This document shows positions 9,023 to 18,728 of a stretch of DNA of 64,000 nucleotides, in pieces. The stretch's first letter is position 1. Each line of letters starts with the position of its first letter. This DNA comes from Rhizobium sp. JAB6 (GTDB lineage Bacteria > Pseudomonadota > Alphaproteobacteria > Rhizobiales > Rhizobiaceae). A program made the position numbers and the translations under genes. The notes beneath the pieces are model-generated. The model saw only the letters and a program-made list of their open reading frames with translations, made no database searches and was not told the DNA's origin. The stretch covers positions 186,001 through 250,000 of the forward strand of contig NZ_PYJQ01000010.1 in the NCBI RefSeq assembly GCF_003024605.1. The letters are read 5' to 3'.

Positions 9023-9054
9023 GGCCCGATGTTACATCGATTTAACATCGGGCC
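9023..9054. other. perfect 12-bp inverted repeat after the permease gene
   Basis: GGCCCGATGTTA (9023-9034) and TAACATCGGGCC (9043-9054) form a perfect 12-bp stem with an 8-base loop, 33 bases after the permease stop. No T-tract follows on either strand, so it may be a 3' end stabiliser or a Rho-dependent end rather than an intrinsic terminator. Confidence 0.6.
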
Positions 9055-9099
9055 GGCCGGTTGACCCTTGTGCATGCGGCCCGAAAGCCTCATATTCTG

Positions 9100-9172
9100 T
9101 GCAGGCATGCTGAGCTCCGCAGCGGCGCCTGGGTTCTGAAAAACCCGACACCGTACTCACATCGGAGCTTGA
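9100..9172 (+). promoter_or_regulatory. structured mRNA leader of the BAX-inhibitor gene, probable ybhL leader
   Basis: Between a possible start of transcription near 9100 and the ribosome site, AGCTCCG (9113-9119) pairs with CGGAGCT (9163-9169), enclosing a small hairpin GGGTT (9131-9135) / AACCC (9142-9146). The paired 3' arm ends only six bases before the GAGGAAA ribosome site. From established knowledge, a conserved RNA element called the ybhL leader was described upstream of ybhL-type (BAX-inhibitor) genes in Rhizobiales; position and downstream gene match. I could not run the covariance model. A weak promoter, CTTGTG (9067) with 18 bases to CATATT (9091), precedes it. Confidence 0.55.
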
Positions 9173-9183
9173 AAGAGGAAAAC

Positions 9184-9924
9184 ATGGCTGACTTTCGCAA
9201 TTACCAAAACCGGGCGCAGAGCGGTGCGCAATCCGGTGCGATGATAGACGAGGGCCTTCGAGCCTACATGCTCAAGGTCTATAACCTGATGGCGCTGGGT
9301 CTGGCGATCACGGGTGTTGCCGCCTATCTCTCCTTCTCGCTCGCTTTCGCAAACGGACAGATCACGGCCTTCGGCCAGGCGATCTACTTGAGCCCGCTGA
9401 AGTGGGTTGTCATTCTCGCTCCCCTGGCAATGGTCTTCTTCCTGAGCTTCAGGATCAACCGCATGAGCGTGGCCGCCGCGACGACGACCTTCTGGGTCTA
9501 CGCCGCGCTTGTCGGCCTGTCGCTTTCGTCGATCTTCATCATCTACACCGGCCAGAGCGTCGTGCAGACCTTCTTCGTGACCGCCGCCTCCTTCGGCGCC
9601 CTGTCGCTCTACGGCTACACGACGAAGCGTGACCTGTCGGCGATGGGCTCGTTCCTGATGATGGGCCTCTTCGGCCTGATCATCGCATCGCTGGTCAACA
9701 TCTTCCTGGCATCGTCCGCCCTGCAGTTCGCCATTTCCGTAATCGGCGTCCTGGTCTTCGCAGGCCTTACCGCCTGGGACACGCAGCGGATCAAGGAAAT
9801 GTACTATGATGCCGACGATGCGACCGTTGCCGGCCGCAAGGCGATCATGGGCGCCCTGTCGCTCTACCTCGACTTCATCAACCTGTTCATGTTCCTGCTG
9901 CAGTTCCTCGGCAACCGCCGTTAA
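9184..9924 (+). CDS. BAX inhibitor-1 / YccA-YbhL family membrane protein
   Basis: 246-aa integral membrane protein with seven hydrophobic segments starting at about residue 30, and the family's C-terminal pattern: AWDTQRIKEMY, then GALSLYLDFINLFMFLLQFLG. Members are pH-sensitive cation (Ca2+) leak channels or stress-response membrane proteins; the role in rhizobia is not settled. The ATG at 9184 has an AGAGGAAA site; an open frame from 9061 is only read-through of the leader. The structured leader upstream and an intrinsic terminator downstream show it is a single-gene transcript. Confidence 0.93.
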   Translation: MADFRNYQNRAQSGAQSGAMIDEGLRAYMLKVYNLMALGLAITGVAAYLSFSLAFANGQITAFGQAIYLSPLKWVVILAPLAMVFFLSFRINRMSVAAATTTFWVYAALVGLSLSSIFIIYTGQSVVQTFFVTAASFGALSLYGYTTKRDLSAMGSFLMMGLFGLIIASLVNIFLASSALQFAISVIGVLVFAGLTAWDTQRIKEMYYDADDATVAGRKAIMGALSLYLDFINLFMFLLQFLGNRR

Positions 9925-9948
9925 TCGCACCGCATGAACGGCCAACGG

Positions 9949-9974
9949 AAGGCGGCTTCGGCCGCCTTTTTATT
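9949..9974 (+). terminator. Rho-independent terminator
   Basis: AAGGCGGC (9949-9956), loop TTCG, GCCGCCTT (9961-9968), then TTTATTT. Perfect 8-bp stem with a stable tetraloop, 25 bases after the BAX-inhibitor stop. Confidence 0.92.
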
Positions 9975-10031
9975 TGCCTGGCGGGTAAGCCTGCTATTTG
10001 ATAGCAATCTTCACAAACCGCAGATCAGGCA

Positions 10032-10598
10032 ATGAAAACAATGTCAGTCAGCCTCCGCAGCGCAACCGCAGACGACCTTCGCCATATCACCGCAATCTAT
10101 CGCGATTCCGTCCTCAGCGGCACGGCAAGCTATGAGATCACGCCGCCGGACCAGGAGGAAATGGCCGCCCGGTTCGAGGCGATCCGTGACAAGGGCTATC
10201 CTTATCTCGTCGCCGAAGACGAGGCCGGCGCTTTCCTCGGCTATGCCTATGCCTCCTCGTTCCGCACGCGGCCGGCCTATCGCTGGATGGTGGAGGATTC
10301 GATCTATCTGGCAACGGAGGCCCGCGGTCGCGGCGTCGGCAGGCTCCTGCTCGAGGCGCTCGTCGAAAGCTGCGAGAGGCTCGGCTTCCGCCAGATGATC
10401 GCCGTCATCGGCGGCGCCCATCCCGCCTCCGTCGCCCTACACCGCGCGGCTGGCTTTGCCGAAGTCGGACTGCTCAAGGGCGCCGGCTACAAGCATGGGC
10501 GATGGCTGGATACGATGCTGATGCAGAAGGCGCTCGGGGACGGCGCGGAAACCGATCCGGATCCGTCGGTCTATCCTGGGACGTTGTTTGGGGGGTAG
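10032..10598 (+). CDS. phosphinothricin-acetyltransferase-like GNAT N-acetyltransferase
   Basis: 188-aa GNAT enzyme. The Pat/Bar-type order is visible: N-terminal IYRDSVLSGTASYEITPPD, the central YAYASSFRTRPAYRWMVEDSIY, the acetyl-CoA loop ARGRGVGRLLL (motif A), and IGGAHPASVALHRAAGF followed by GYKHGRWLDTMLMQK. This subgroup acetylates phosphinothricin, methionine sulfone or sulfoximine-like amines. A second ATG at 10041 is possible. The last 18 or so residues (after MQKAL) are a variable tail. It sits alone between a terminator and the convergent DUF2794 gene. Confidence 0.88.
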   Translation: MKTMSVSLRSATADDLRHITAIYRDSVLSGTASYEITPPDQEEMAARFEAIRDKGYPYLVAEDEAGAFLGYAYASSFRTRPAYRWMVEDSIYLATEARGRGVGRLLLEALVESCERLGFRQMIAVIGGAHPASVALHRAAGFAEVGLLKGAGYKHGRWLDTMLMQKALGDGAETDPDPSVYPGTLFGG

Positions 10599-10651
10599 TG
10601 CCGGCCTGGCAATTGTTGCGCCTATGATCCCCCTCTGCAAATGAGTAGAAA

Positions 10652-11053
10652 CTACTTCTCCACCAGCTTCAGCTGCTTGTCGAAAACCTTCAACACTTGG
10701 CTCAGCTCATGACCGCGCTTCAGGATCATGCCGTTGGTATTGATGACGGAAAAGGCACCCTGCTTGGCCGAAAGCTTCGGATTTTTTTCAATGCGGAAGA
10801 GCGGCATCTCGCCGGAGCGCTTGAAGACGGAGAAAACCGCCTTGTCCTTCAAATGATCGATGGCGTAGTCGCGCCACTCGCCCTCGCCCACCATGCGGCC
10901 ATAGATCCAGAGAATCGCATCCAGCTCCCGGCGATGAAACGTCACCGGCAGCGGGTCCTTGCTCTGTTTGTATTCTCTGAGATCAACGACGACGGATGAA
11001 TTGGTATCGACGGAACGGCTTTCACCGTGTCTCAAATCCGGCTGATCAGTCAT
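10652..11053 (-). CDS. DUF2794 family protein
   Basis: 133-aa soluble protein matching the alphaproteobacterial DUF2794 family by its run of conserved blocks: VTFHRRELDAILWIYGRMV, GEWRDYAIDHLKDKAVFSVF, MPLFRIEKNPKLSAKQGAFSV and ILKRGHELSQVLKV. Function unknown. ATG 11053 follows a TGGGGG ribosome site; a TTG immediately before it is too close to that site. Upstream lies a long non-coding stretch with a strong hairpin and a tandem repeat. Confidence 0.85.
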   Translation of the reverse strand: MTDQPDLRHGESRSVDTNSSVVVDLREYKQSKDPLPVTFHRRELDAILWIYGRMVGEGEWRDYAIDHLKDKAVFSVFKRSGEMPLFRIEKNPKLSAKQGAFSVINTNGMILKRGHELSQVLKVFDKQLKLVEK

Positions 11054-11214
11054 CAATCCCCCAGGGGCTATCTCATGACAGGAGAATGACAGTTTGCCTC
11101 AGCCACATCAAATTGCAAGACGGCTGCCGCCTCACAATTTCTTTCCCAACTGTGAACCACCTCGTCAGCGCCGCATTTCAGCCAAAACGACGCCCAATTT
11201 ACAGGAAGTATAGA

Positions 11215-11246
11215 GGGCCGTTTGACGCCGCCGCGTCAAACGGCCC
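11215..11246. other. perfect 14-bp hairpin in the DUF2794-DUF1223 gap
   Basis: GGGCCGTTTGACGC (11215-11228), loop CGCC, GCGTCAAACGGCCC (11233-11246). No T-tract follows on either strand. It lies about 160 bases upstream of the minus-strand DUF2794 gene, inside the 388-base region that also carries the tandem repeat. It could be a processed or regulatory RNA structure or a binding site; the sequence alone does not decide. Confidence 0.6.
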
Positions 11247-11301
11247 GGCCGGGGCGCATCGATTAAACCCCAGCCCCGAATGCGTCCTCGCCGGGCACCA
11301 C

Positions 11302-11413
11302 CCCTTTTCGGCGCCAGCCGAAATAGGGACCCCTTTTTGGCACCAGCCAAAATAGGGAACCCATTTTTTGGCCTCGGCTAGAATAGGGACCTTTTCGACC
11401 CAAGCCGAATGGA
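11302..11413. repeat. imperfect 29-30-bp tandem repeat, three units plus a partial fourth
   Basis: Units start at 11302, 11331, 11361 and 11391. Each reads CC-T/A-TTTT, then GGC-GCC-AGCC-like bases, then AAATAGGGAC or a close variant: TTTTCGGCGCCAGCCGAAAT, TTTTTGGCACCAGCCAAAAT, TTTTTGGCCTCGGCTAGAAT. Each unit is itself an imperfect palindrome, and the stem changes are partly compensatory (CGGC..GCCG versus TGGC..GCCA). The fourth unit stops after about 20 bases. It lies within 60 bases of the 3' end of the DUF1223 gene. Confidence 0.8.
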
Positions 11414-11441
11414 CGAACTCCGGCAAAGCTGACAAAGCCGC

Positions 11442-12191
11442 TCAGCCGTCGGAACCTACCGTCAAGACAGTCGCCCCGAGAATGGCGGCCGGATCGCCCG
11501 CAGGCGTCGATGCCTGCAGCAGGATTGCGAGGCCCCGCCGGCCGGCTTTATCGAGCACGGTCGAGGGCAGTACGAGGCTCATGGCCTTGCCGTCCCACAT
11601 GCCCACCGTCTCGACATCGGATACCGCATGCATATAGGCGATCTGCTGGCCGGTATTTTCACCGCCCTTCGGCGCCACCATCTGCTCCTTGTCGAAATAG
11701 ACGGCAACCACATTGGCCTTGCCCTGCCCGGCCCCAATCTTGATCTCCAGCTCGTCACCCTTCATGGCGGCACTGACAGAAACCGTCAGCCCCTCGCCAA
11801 GGCGCTGAAAATCATCCAGCTTGATGTTGATGGCATTGAGATCGGCGCCGTTCATATGGTCCCTGCCATTGACGATCGCCTGTGGCGTATAGACCCCGCT
11901 GCGGCCCATCGTGCGGGCATAGGCATACTGGCGCGCCGTATTGTCCTTGGACGCCATGGTGTCGTTCCAGCCGAGATAGTTCCAATAGTCGACATGGTAG
12001 GCAAGCGCCACGACATTGCCCTGGCGGATCAGCTTGCGAAAGGCCGCATCGGCCGGAGGACAGGAGGCACAGCCCTGCGAGGTGAAAAGCTCGACGACGC
12101 CCTTGATCTTCGGGGCTTCCTGCGCATGCAGCGAACTTGCGAGCGCAATGCCTGCCACAAGTGGTACCGAAAATCGAAGGCGCATTTCCAT
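11442..12191 (-). CDS. DUF1223 thioredoxin-fold secreted protein
   Basis: 249 aa with a signal peptide (to about residue 23, LHAQEA) and the DUF1223 core: VVELFTSQGCASCPPAD, with a CxxC motif inside a thioredoxin-like fold, AYHVDYWNYLGWNDTMAS, RQYAYARTMGRSGVYTPQAIVNG. The family is periplasmic and of unknown function; the CxxC suggests redox activity. ATG 12191 has AGGGG six bases upstream. The 3' side abuts the tandem-repeat region; no intrinsic terminator was seen there. Confidence 0.85.
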   Translation of the reverse strand: MEMRLRFSVPLVAGIALASSLHAQEAPKIKGVVELFTSQGCASCPPADAAFRKLIRQGNVVALAYHVDYWNYLGWNDTMASKDNTARQYAYARTMGRSGVYTPQAIVNGRDHMNGADLNAINIKLDDFQRLGEGLTVSVSAAMKGDELEIKIGAGQGKANVVAVYFDKEQMVAPKGGENTGQQIAYMHAVSDVETVGMWDGKAMSLVLPSTVLDKAGRRGLAILLQASTPAGDPAAILGATVLTVGSDG

Positions 12192-12381
12192 CTTACCCCT
12201 GCATCAAATCCCGAGAGCCTTCTGCCCATACAGACTCCGAAACACTCATGCTTGCCGAGCGGCCATGCTCACATCAAGCCTGAAAAACCTGAAACAAGAG
12301 ATAATAGCTTAGCGCGATGACGCAAAGTCACGATGGGGTGAGGCTCAGGCCATATGGCAGCAACGCCGAACACATCACCGT

Positions 12382-12421
12382 GAAAAACAAGACGCCGCCG
12401 GGAGAGTTTCCCGGCGGCGTC
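12382..12421 (-). terminator. Rho-independent terminator of acnA
   Basis: GACGCCGCCGGGA (12391-12403) and TCCCGGCGGCGTC (12409-12421) form a perfect 13-bp stem with a 5-base loop. On the minus strand it is followed by TTGTTTTTC. It lies 23 bases after the acnA stop. A second T-run (GTTTTTA) on the plus side could make it work in both directions. Confidence 0.93.
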
Positions 12422-12443
12422 CCGTTTTTAGTTTCGATGCCTA

Positions 12444-15134
<2,691 letters not shown>

Positions 15135-15396
15135 GAGATACCCCGTTTCTGATAGCCAACACAGTCGTGCGAACGCCTATGCACTTTATGCACATCAGGA
15201 TGCGGGTACGGCCATTTCCGCTGTCCGCACGTAAGGAGAAGACCTTATGTTCGGCGCAAGGATGAAATTCACGCCGGCCGCTGGCGTGGTTGCAGGTCTT
15301 ATAGATAATTTCGTAAAGACTTGCCAGAGTGACAAAGCGCAAATTTCGACAATTTTTTGCGCGCTGCAGCAGCGAAAACCGGGAAAGCCTGAGCGA

Positions 15397-16044
15397 ATGC
15401 ATCTAAGCGCTGAAAATCTGTCGGCAAGGCGGGGCGAAGACCTGATTTTCTTGAACGTTTCCTTTAACTTGGCAGGTGGAGACGCACTGGTTTTGACAGG
15501 GCGCAACGGGTCGGGAAAATCGACGCTTCTGCGCGTAGTGGCAGGCCTTCTGAGGCCGGAAAAGGGCCGTGTCATATTCACCGGAAAGGACGGCGAATCG
15601 GACCGGCCGGCGAGCGAAGCCAGCCACTATCTCGGCCACCGCAATGCGATGAAATCCGAGCTGACCGTCGCCGAAAATCTCACTTTCTGGAAAACTTTCC
15701 TCGGCGACATGGCGGGCGGCTCCGGCCTGAATGTCGATGAAGCGGCCGATGCCGTCGGCCTTGCCGGCATCGCGCACCTCCCCTTCGGTTACCTCTCCGC
15801 CGGCCAGCAGCGGCGAATCGCTTTCGCAAAACTTCTGGTCGCCCACCGCCCCATCTGGATCCTCGACGAACCGACGGCAGCGCTCGACAGCTCCGCCGAC
15901 CGGCTGTTTGCCGAGTTGATCACGGCGCATCAGAAGAGCGGAGGCATCGTTCTTGCGGCGACGCATCAGCCGCTGGGACTGGAGAATGTGCAGGAGATGC
16001 GGATGACGGGGTTTGCCGGGGGGAGTGAGGGGGTTTGGGGATGA
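15397..16044 (+). CDS. ccmA: CcmA, haem-exporter ATPase of cytochrome c maturation
   Basis: 215-aa ABC ATPase that, with CcmB and CcmC, releases haem-loaded CcmE for cytochrome c assembly. Walker A GRNGSGKST, signature LSAGQQRRIAFAKLL (the LSAGQ variant typical of CcmA), Walker B IWILDEPTAALD and H-loop ATHQPL are intact. The frame is open 50 codons further upstream, but only ATG 15397 (MHLSAENLSARR) has a GGGAAAG site and normal family length. It is separated from ccmB by 256 bases that contain an inverted pair of palindromic elements, unusual in an otherwise compact operon. Confidence 0.95.
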   Translation: MHLSAENLSARRGEDLIFLNVSFNLAGGDALVLTGRNGSGKSTLLRVVAGLLRPEKGRVIFTGKDGESDRPASEASHYLGHRNAMKSELTVAENLTFWKTFLGDMAGGSGLNVDEAADAVGLAGIAHLPFGYLSAGQQRRIAFAKLLVAHRPIWILDEPTAALDSSADRLFAELITAHQKSGGIVLAATHQPLGLENVQEMRMTGFAGGSEGVWG

Positions 16045-16078
16045 TGCAGATATTTCTTCTTATGCCGCACCTTCGATA

Positions 16079-16125
16079 CCCCCCTCTGTCACCTCGTGAC
16101 ATCTCCCCCACATGGGGGGAGATTG
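16079..16125 (+). repeat. GC-rich palindromic element, copy C (ccmA-ccmB gap)
   Basis: Reads CCCCCTCTGTC, then a small stem TGTCA/TGACA, then ATCTCCCCC-acat-GGGGGAGAT and TTG. Two hairpins per element. The same element occurs in opposite orientation at 16218-16265 and as a pair inside ftsY. Confidence 0.85.
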
Positions 16126-16217
16126 TTGAGAATTTACCGCACCCGCTTACAAAACCAGCGGGTTCTGCTTCTGCAGATTCGATGTTCGATCAGTGCATGC
16201 ACGCGCCGCAAGTTACC

Positions 16218-16265
16218 AATCTCCCCCCTTGTGGGGAAGATGTCGCGAAAGCGACAGAGGGGGGT
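16218..16265 (-). repeat. GC-rich palindromic element, copy D (ccmA-ccmB gap)
   Basis: Reverse-oriented partner of copy C: CAATCTCCCCCC-ttgt-GGGGA-AGATGTCGC-gaaa-GCGACAGAGGGGGG. About 92 bases separate the two copies, so transcript from ccmA to ccmB could fold into a long C:D duplex. Confidence 0.85.
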
Positions 16266-16300
16266 ACTCTAGGTGTCTCTCAGCATGAAAGAGTCTCCTC

Positions 16301-16960
16301 ATGACCGCCCTCTTCCTCCGCGACCTCAGACTTTCGGTGCGCGCCGGTGGCGGGGCGTTGATCGGCATTCTCTTCTTCCTCACCGTCGTCGCCGTCATTC
16401 CCTTCGGCGTCGGTCCCGACCTCAAGCTTCTCTCGCGGATCGGTCCCGCCATTGTCTGGATCGGCGCGCTGCTTGCCAGCCTCCTCGGCCTCGACCGACT
16501 GTTCCAGGCAGAACGCGACGACGGTTCGCTCGATCTGCTCGTCATGCAGGAAACGCCCCTGGCGCTCACGGTCTTCGTCAAATGCGCGGCGCATTGGGTG
16601 GCGACGGGCCTGCCTCTCGTCATCGCCTCGCCGCTTCTCGGTCTCTTTATGAATATGAACGAGACGGCAATCGGGGCGACGGCCCTGACGCTGCTCGTCG
16701 GTTCGCCGGCGATCACCTTCATCGGTGCGGTCGGTGCCGCCGTCGCGGTGGCACTGCCGCGCGGCGGGCTGCTGGTCTCCATTCTCGTTCTGCCGCTCAC
16801 CATTCCCGTGCTGATCTTCGGCGTCAGCGCCACCTATGCCGCTGTCGAAGGGCCGCAGCCCTTTCTGCCTCCGTTCCTGATCCTGATGGCCTTAACGTTA
16901 TTCTTCGCCGTGCTCGGGCCTGCGGCGGCAGCTCTTGCCCTACGCAACACAACGGATTGA
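16301..16960 (+). CDS. ccmB: CcmB, haem-exporter permease
   Basis: 219-aa membrane subunit of the CcmAB transporter. Six hydrophobic segments are visible (about residues 20-40, 45-65, 95-118, 125-150, 155-180, 190-212). The CcmB-specific block is WIGALLASLLGLDRLFQAERDDGSLDLLVMQETPL near residues 53-87. The start lies just after repeat copy D with only a modest GAAAGAG site. ccmC follows after 58 bases. Confidence 0.95.
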   Translation: MTALFLRDLRLSVRAGGGALIGILFFLTVVAVIPFGVGPDLKLLSRIGPAIVWIGALLASLLGLDRLFQAERDDGSLDLLVMQETPLALTVFVKCAAHWVATGLPLVIASPLLGLFMNMNETAIGATALTLLVGSPAITFIGAVGAAVAVALPRGGLLVSILVLPLTIPVLIFGVSATYAAVEGPQPFLPPFLILMALTLFFAVLGPAAAALALRNTTD

Positions 16961-17018
16961 TAGCCCGGAAATGCTGGGGTCGATTGCCGTATAAGCGATA
17001 TCGGTTTAAACAGGAAAA

Positions 17019-17780
17019 ATGAGCGACATCAGCCCTGCAATCAGCCGATTTTCCGACCTCGCCAACCCCACACGGTTCCTGGCGCTTTCGGCGCGTCTCA
17101 TTCCCTGGCTGGCGGCCATATCCGCCGTGCTCTTCGCGATCGGTCTCTATCTCGCCTTCTCGACCGAGGGCGATTATCAGCAGGGCGATACCGTCCGCAT
17201 CATGTATATTCACGTCCCGGCCGCCTGGCTCTCGATGATGTGCTACACGATCATGAGCATGTCGGCGATCGGCACGCTCGTCTGGCGCCATCCGCTCGCC
17301 GATGTCGCCGGCAAGACGGCGGCTCCGCTCGGCGCCGCCTTCACGCTGATCGCGCTGGTCACCGGATCTCTCTGGGGCAAGCCGATGTGGGGCACCTATT
17401 GGGTGTGGGATGCGCGCCTGACCTCCGTCTTCATTCTTTTCCTGATGTATCTCGGCCTGATCGCGCTCAACCGCGCCATGGACGATCCGTCCAAGGCTGC
17501 CCGCGTCGCCTCGATCCTGACGCTGGTCGGCTTCATCAATATCCCGATCATCAAGTTCTCCGTGGACTGGTGGAACACGCTGCATCAGTCGGAAAGCATC
17601 ATGCGCATGGATGGCCCGGCCATCGACGCGGAATTTCTCTGGCCGCTCTTCATCATGGCGCTCGCCTTCACGCTGCTGTTCTTCACGCTGCACCTGATGG
17701 CGATCCGCAACGAGATCTGGCGCCGCCGCATCGCCACCCAGCGCCGCATGGCGGCGCGCATGGCAAGCCGGGAGGACTAG
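17019..17780 (+). CDS. ccmC: CcmC, haem lyase / haem delivery protein
   Basis: 253-aa six-helix membrane protein that binds haem and attaches it to CcmE. The tryptophan-rich signature WGTYWVWDARLTS and the flanking haem-ligand histidines (MYIHVPAAWLSM and WWNTLHQSESI) are present. Length is standard. It is followed after a single base by ccmD. Confidence 0.97.
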   Translation: MSDISPAISRFSDLANPTRFLALSARLIPWLAAISAVLFAIGLYLAFSTEGDYQQGDTVRIMYIHVPAAWLSMMCYTIMSMSAIGTLVWRHPLADVAGKTAAPLGAAFTLIALVTGSLWGKPMWGTYWVWDARLTSVFILFLMYLGLIALNRAMDDPSKAARVASILTLVGFINIPIIKFSVDWWNTLHQSESIMRMDGPAIDAEFLWPLFIMALAFTLLFFTLHLMAIRNEIWRRRIATQRRMAARMASRED

Positions 17781-17781
17781 C

Positions 17782-17955
17782 ATGTCGCATCCCTTCTATG
17801 TCTTCGGCTCCTACGGCTTCGCCGCCTTCATGATCCTTGCGATCATCGCCTGGGTGTGGATCGACGGGCGCCTCCGCCGCCGCGAACTCGCAACATTGGA
17901 AGCCTCCGGCATCCGCCGCCGCTCGCAGCGCGCGCCCGAAAGCGAAACCAAATGA
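17782..17955 (+). CDS. ccmD: CcmD, small haem-exporter accessory protein
   Basis: 57-aa protein: one transmembrane helix (about residues 13-27, FAAFMILAIIAWVWI) preceded by the family-typical HPFYVFGSYG and followed by a basic tail (DGRLRRRELATLEASGIRRRS). CcmD stabilises the CcmABC-CcmE complex. It starts one base after the ccmC stop with GGAGG upstream, and its TGA overlaps the ccmG start (ATGA). It is short enough to be missed by length-filtered gene callers. Confidence 0.93.
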   Translation: MSHPFYVFGSYGFAAFMILAIIAWVWIDGRLRRRELATLEASGIRRRSQRAPESETK

Positions 17956-18563
17956 CCACGGATGCCGATAACAAGGATCAGCCGAAATCCAGCGGCACCG
18001 CACGCTATCTGCTGGCGCTCGTTCCGCTGATCGTCTTTGCCTGCATCGCATTCGCCGTCGGCAAGGTCATGTATGACCAGGAAGTGCATGGCACCGATAT
18101 ATCGGCCATTCCCTCGGCGCTGATCGGCACCAAGGCGCCGAAGCTCGCGCTCGCGCCTCTCGAAGGCTCCAACCTGCCGGCGCTGACCGATGACGCCATC
18201 AAGGGCAAGCTGACGCTCGTCAATGTCTTCGCCTCCTGGTGCATCCCTTGCCGCGACGAGCATCCGGTGCTGAAGGAGCTTGCCAAAGGTGGTCAGCTCA
18301 ACATCGTGGCGATCAATTACAAGGACACGAGCGAAAACGCCCTCCGTTTCCTTGGTGAACTCGGCAATCCCTATAACGCCATCGGCATCGACCCGAACGG
18401 CTCGGCCGCCATCGACTGGGGCGTCTACGGCATTCCGGAATCCTACCTCGTCTCCCCCGACGGCACGATCCTCTACAAACAGGTCGGTCCGTTTACGCCG
18501 ACGAGTTTGAAGGAGGGGCTCTATCCAGCCATAGCGAAAGCGCAGGAAAAGCCGGCGTCTTAA
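17952..18563 (+). CDS. ccmG: CcmG/DsbE (CycY), periplasmic thiol-disulfide oxidoreductase
   Basis: 203-aa membrane-anchored thioredoxin. An N-terminal anchor (about residues 19-41) is followed by a thioredoxin fold with the active site FASWCIPCRDEHP and the family-specific YKDTSENALRFLGELGNPY and GVYGIPESYLV (cis-proline) segments. It reduces apocytochrome c cysteines before haem attachment. The ATG overlaps the ccmD stop by four bases. The wider frame upstream is ccmD read in another phase. An inverted pair of palindromic repeats follows. Confidence 0.95.
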   Translation: MTTDADNKDQPKSSGTARYLLALVPLIVFACIAFAVGKVMYDQEVHGTDISAIPSALIGTKAPKLALAPLEGSNLPALTDDAIKGKLTLVNVFASWCIPCRDEHPVLKELAKGGQLNIVAINYKDTSENALRFLGELGNPYNAIGIDPNGSAAIDWGVYGIPESYLVSPDGTILYKQVGPFTPTSLKEGLYPAIAKAQEKPAS

Positions 18564-18615
18564 CTCCCTTCTCCCCTCGGGGGAGAAGGTGCCCGAAGGG
18601 CGGATGAGGGGCTGG
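18564..18615 (+). repeat. GC-rich palindromic element, CTTCTCCCC type (copy E1)
   Basis: CCCTTCTCCCC-tc-GGGGGAGAAGG followed by a second small stem TGCCCGAAGGGCG and ATGAGGGGC. It begins at the ccmG stop. Stem 1 lacks a T-tract, but the element may still end the ccm transcript. Related copies lie at 37221-37272 and, in shortened form, at 24545-24567. Confidence 0.8.
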
Positions 18616-18670
18616 GGCCCGAAACAACAAGGCCTTAAGCGGTGAGCGAAAGCCATCCCTCTCCCGGTAA

Positions 18671-18726
18671 CGCCCCCTCACCCGGCGCTGTCGCGCCACC
18701 CTCTCCCCAATGGGCGAGGGTGAAAA
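18671..18726 (-). repeat. GC-rich palindromic element, divergent copy in opposite orientation (E2)
   Basis: CGCCCCCTCACCCGGCGC-tgtc-GCGCCACCCTCTCC and then CCAATGGGCGAGGGTG. It has the same two-stem plan as E1 reversed, with different sequence in the stems, and sits just past the 3' end of the minus-strand DUF2585 gene. E1 and E2 form an inverted pair in the convergent gap. Confidence 0.65.
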
Positions 18727-18728
18727 GA

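Noticed and set aside
11302..11413. Tandem repeats considered as a CRISPR array
   Set aside because: Units are contiguous without spacers, only three are complete, and there are no cas genes.
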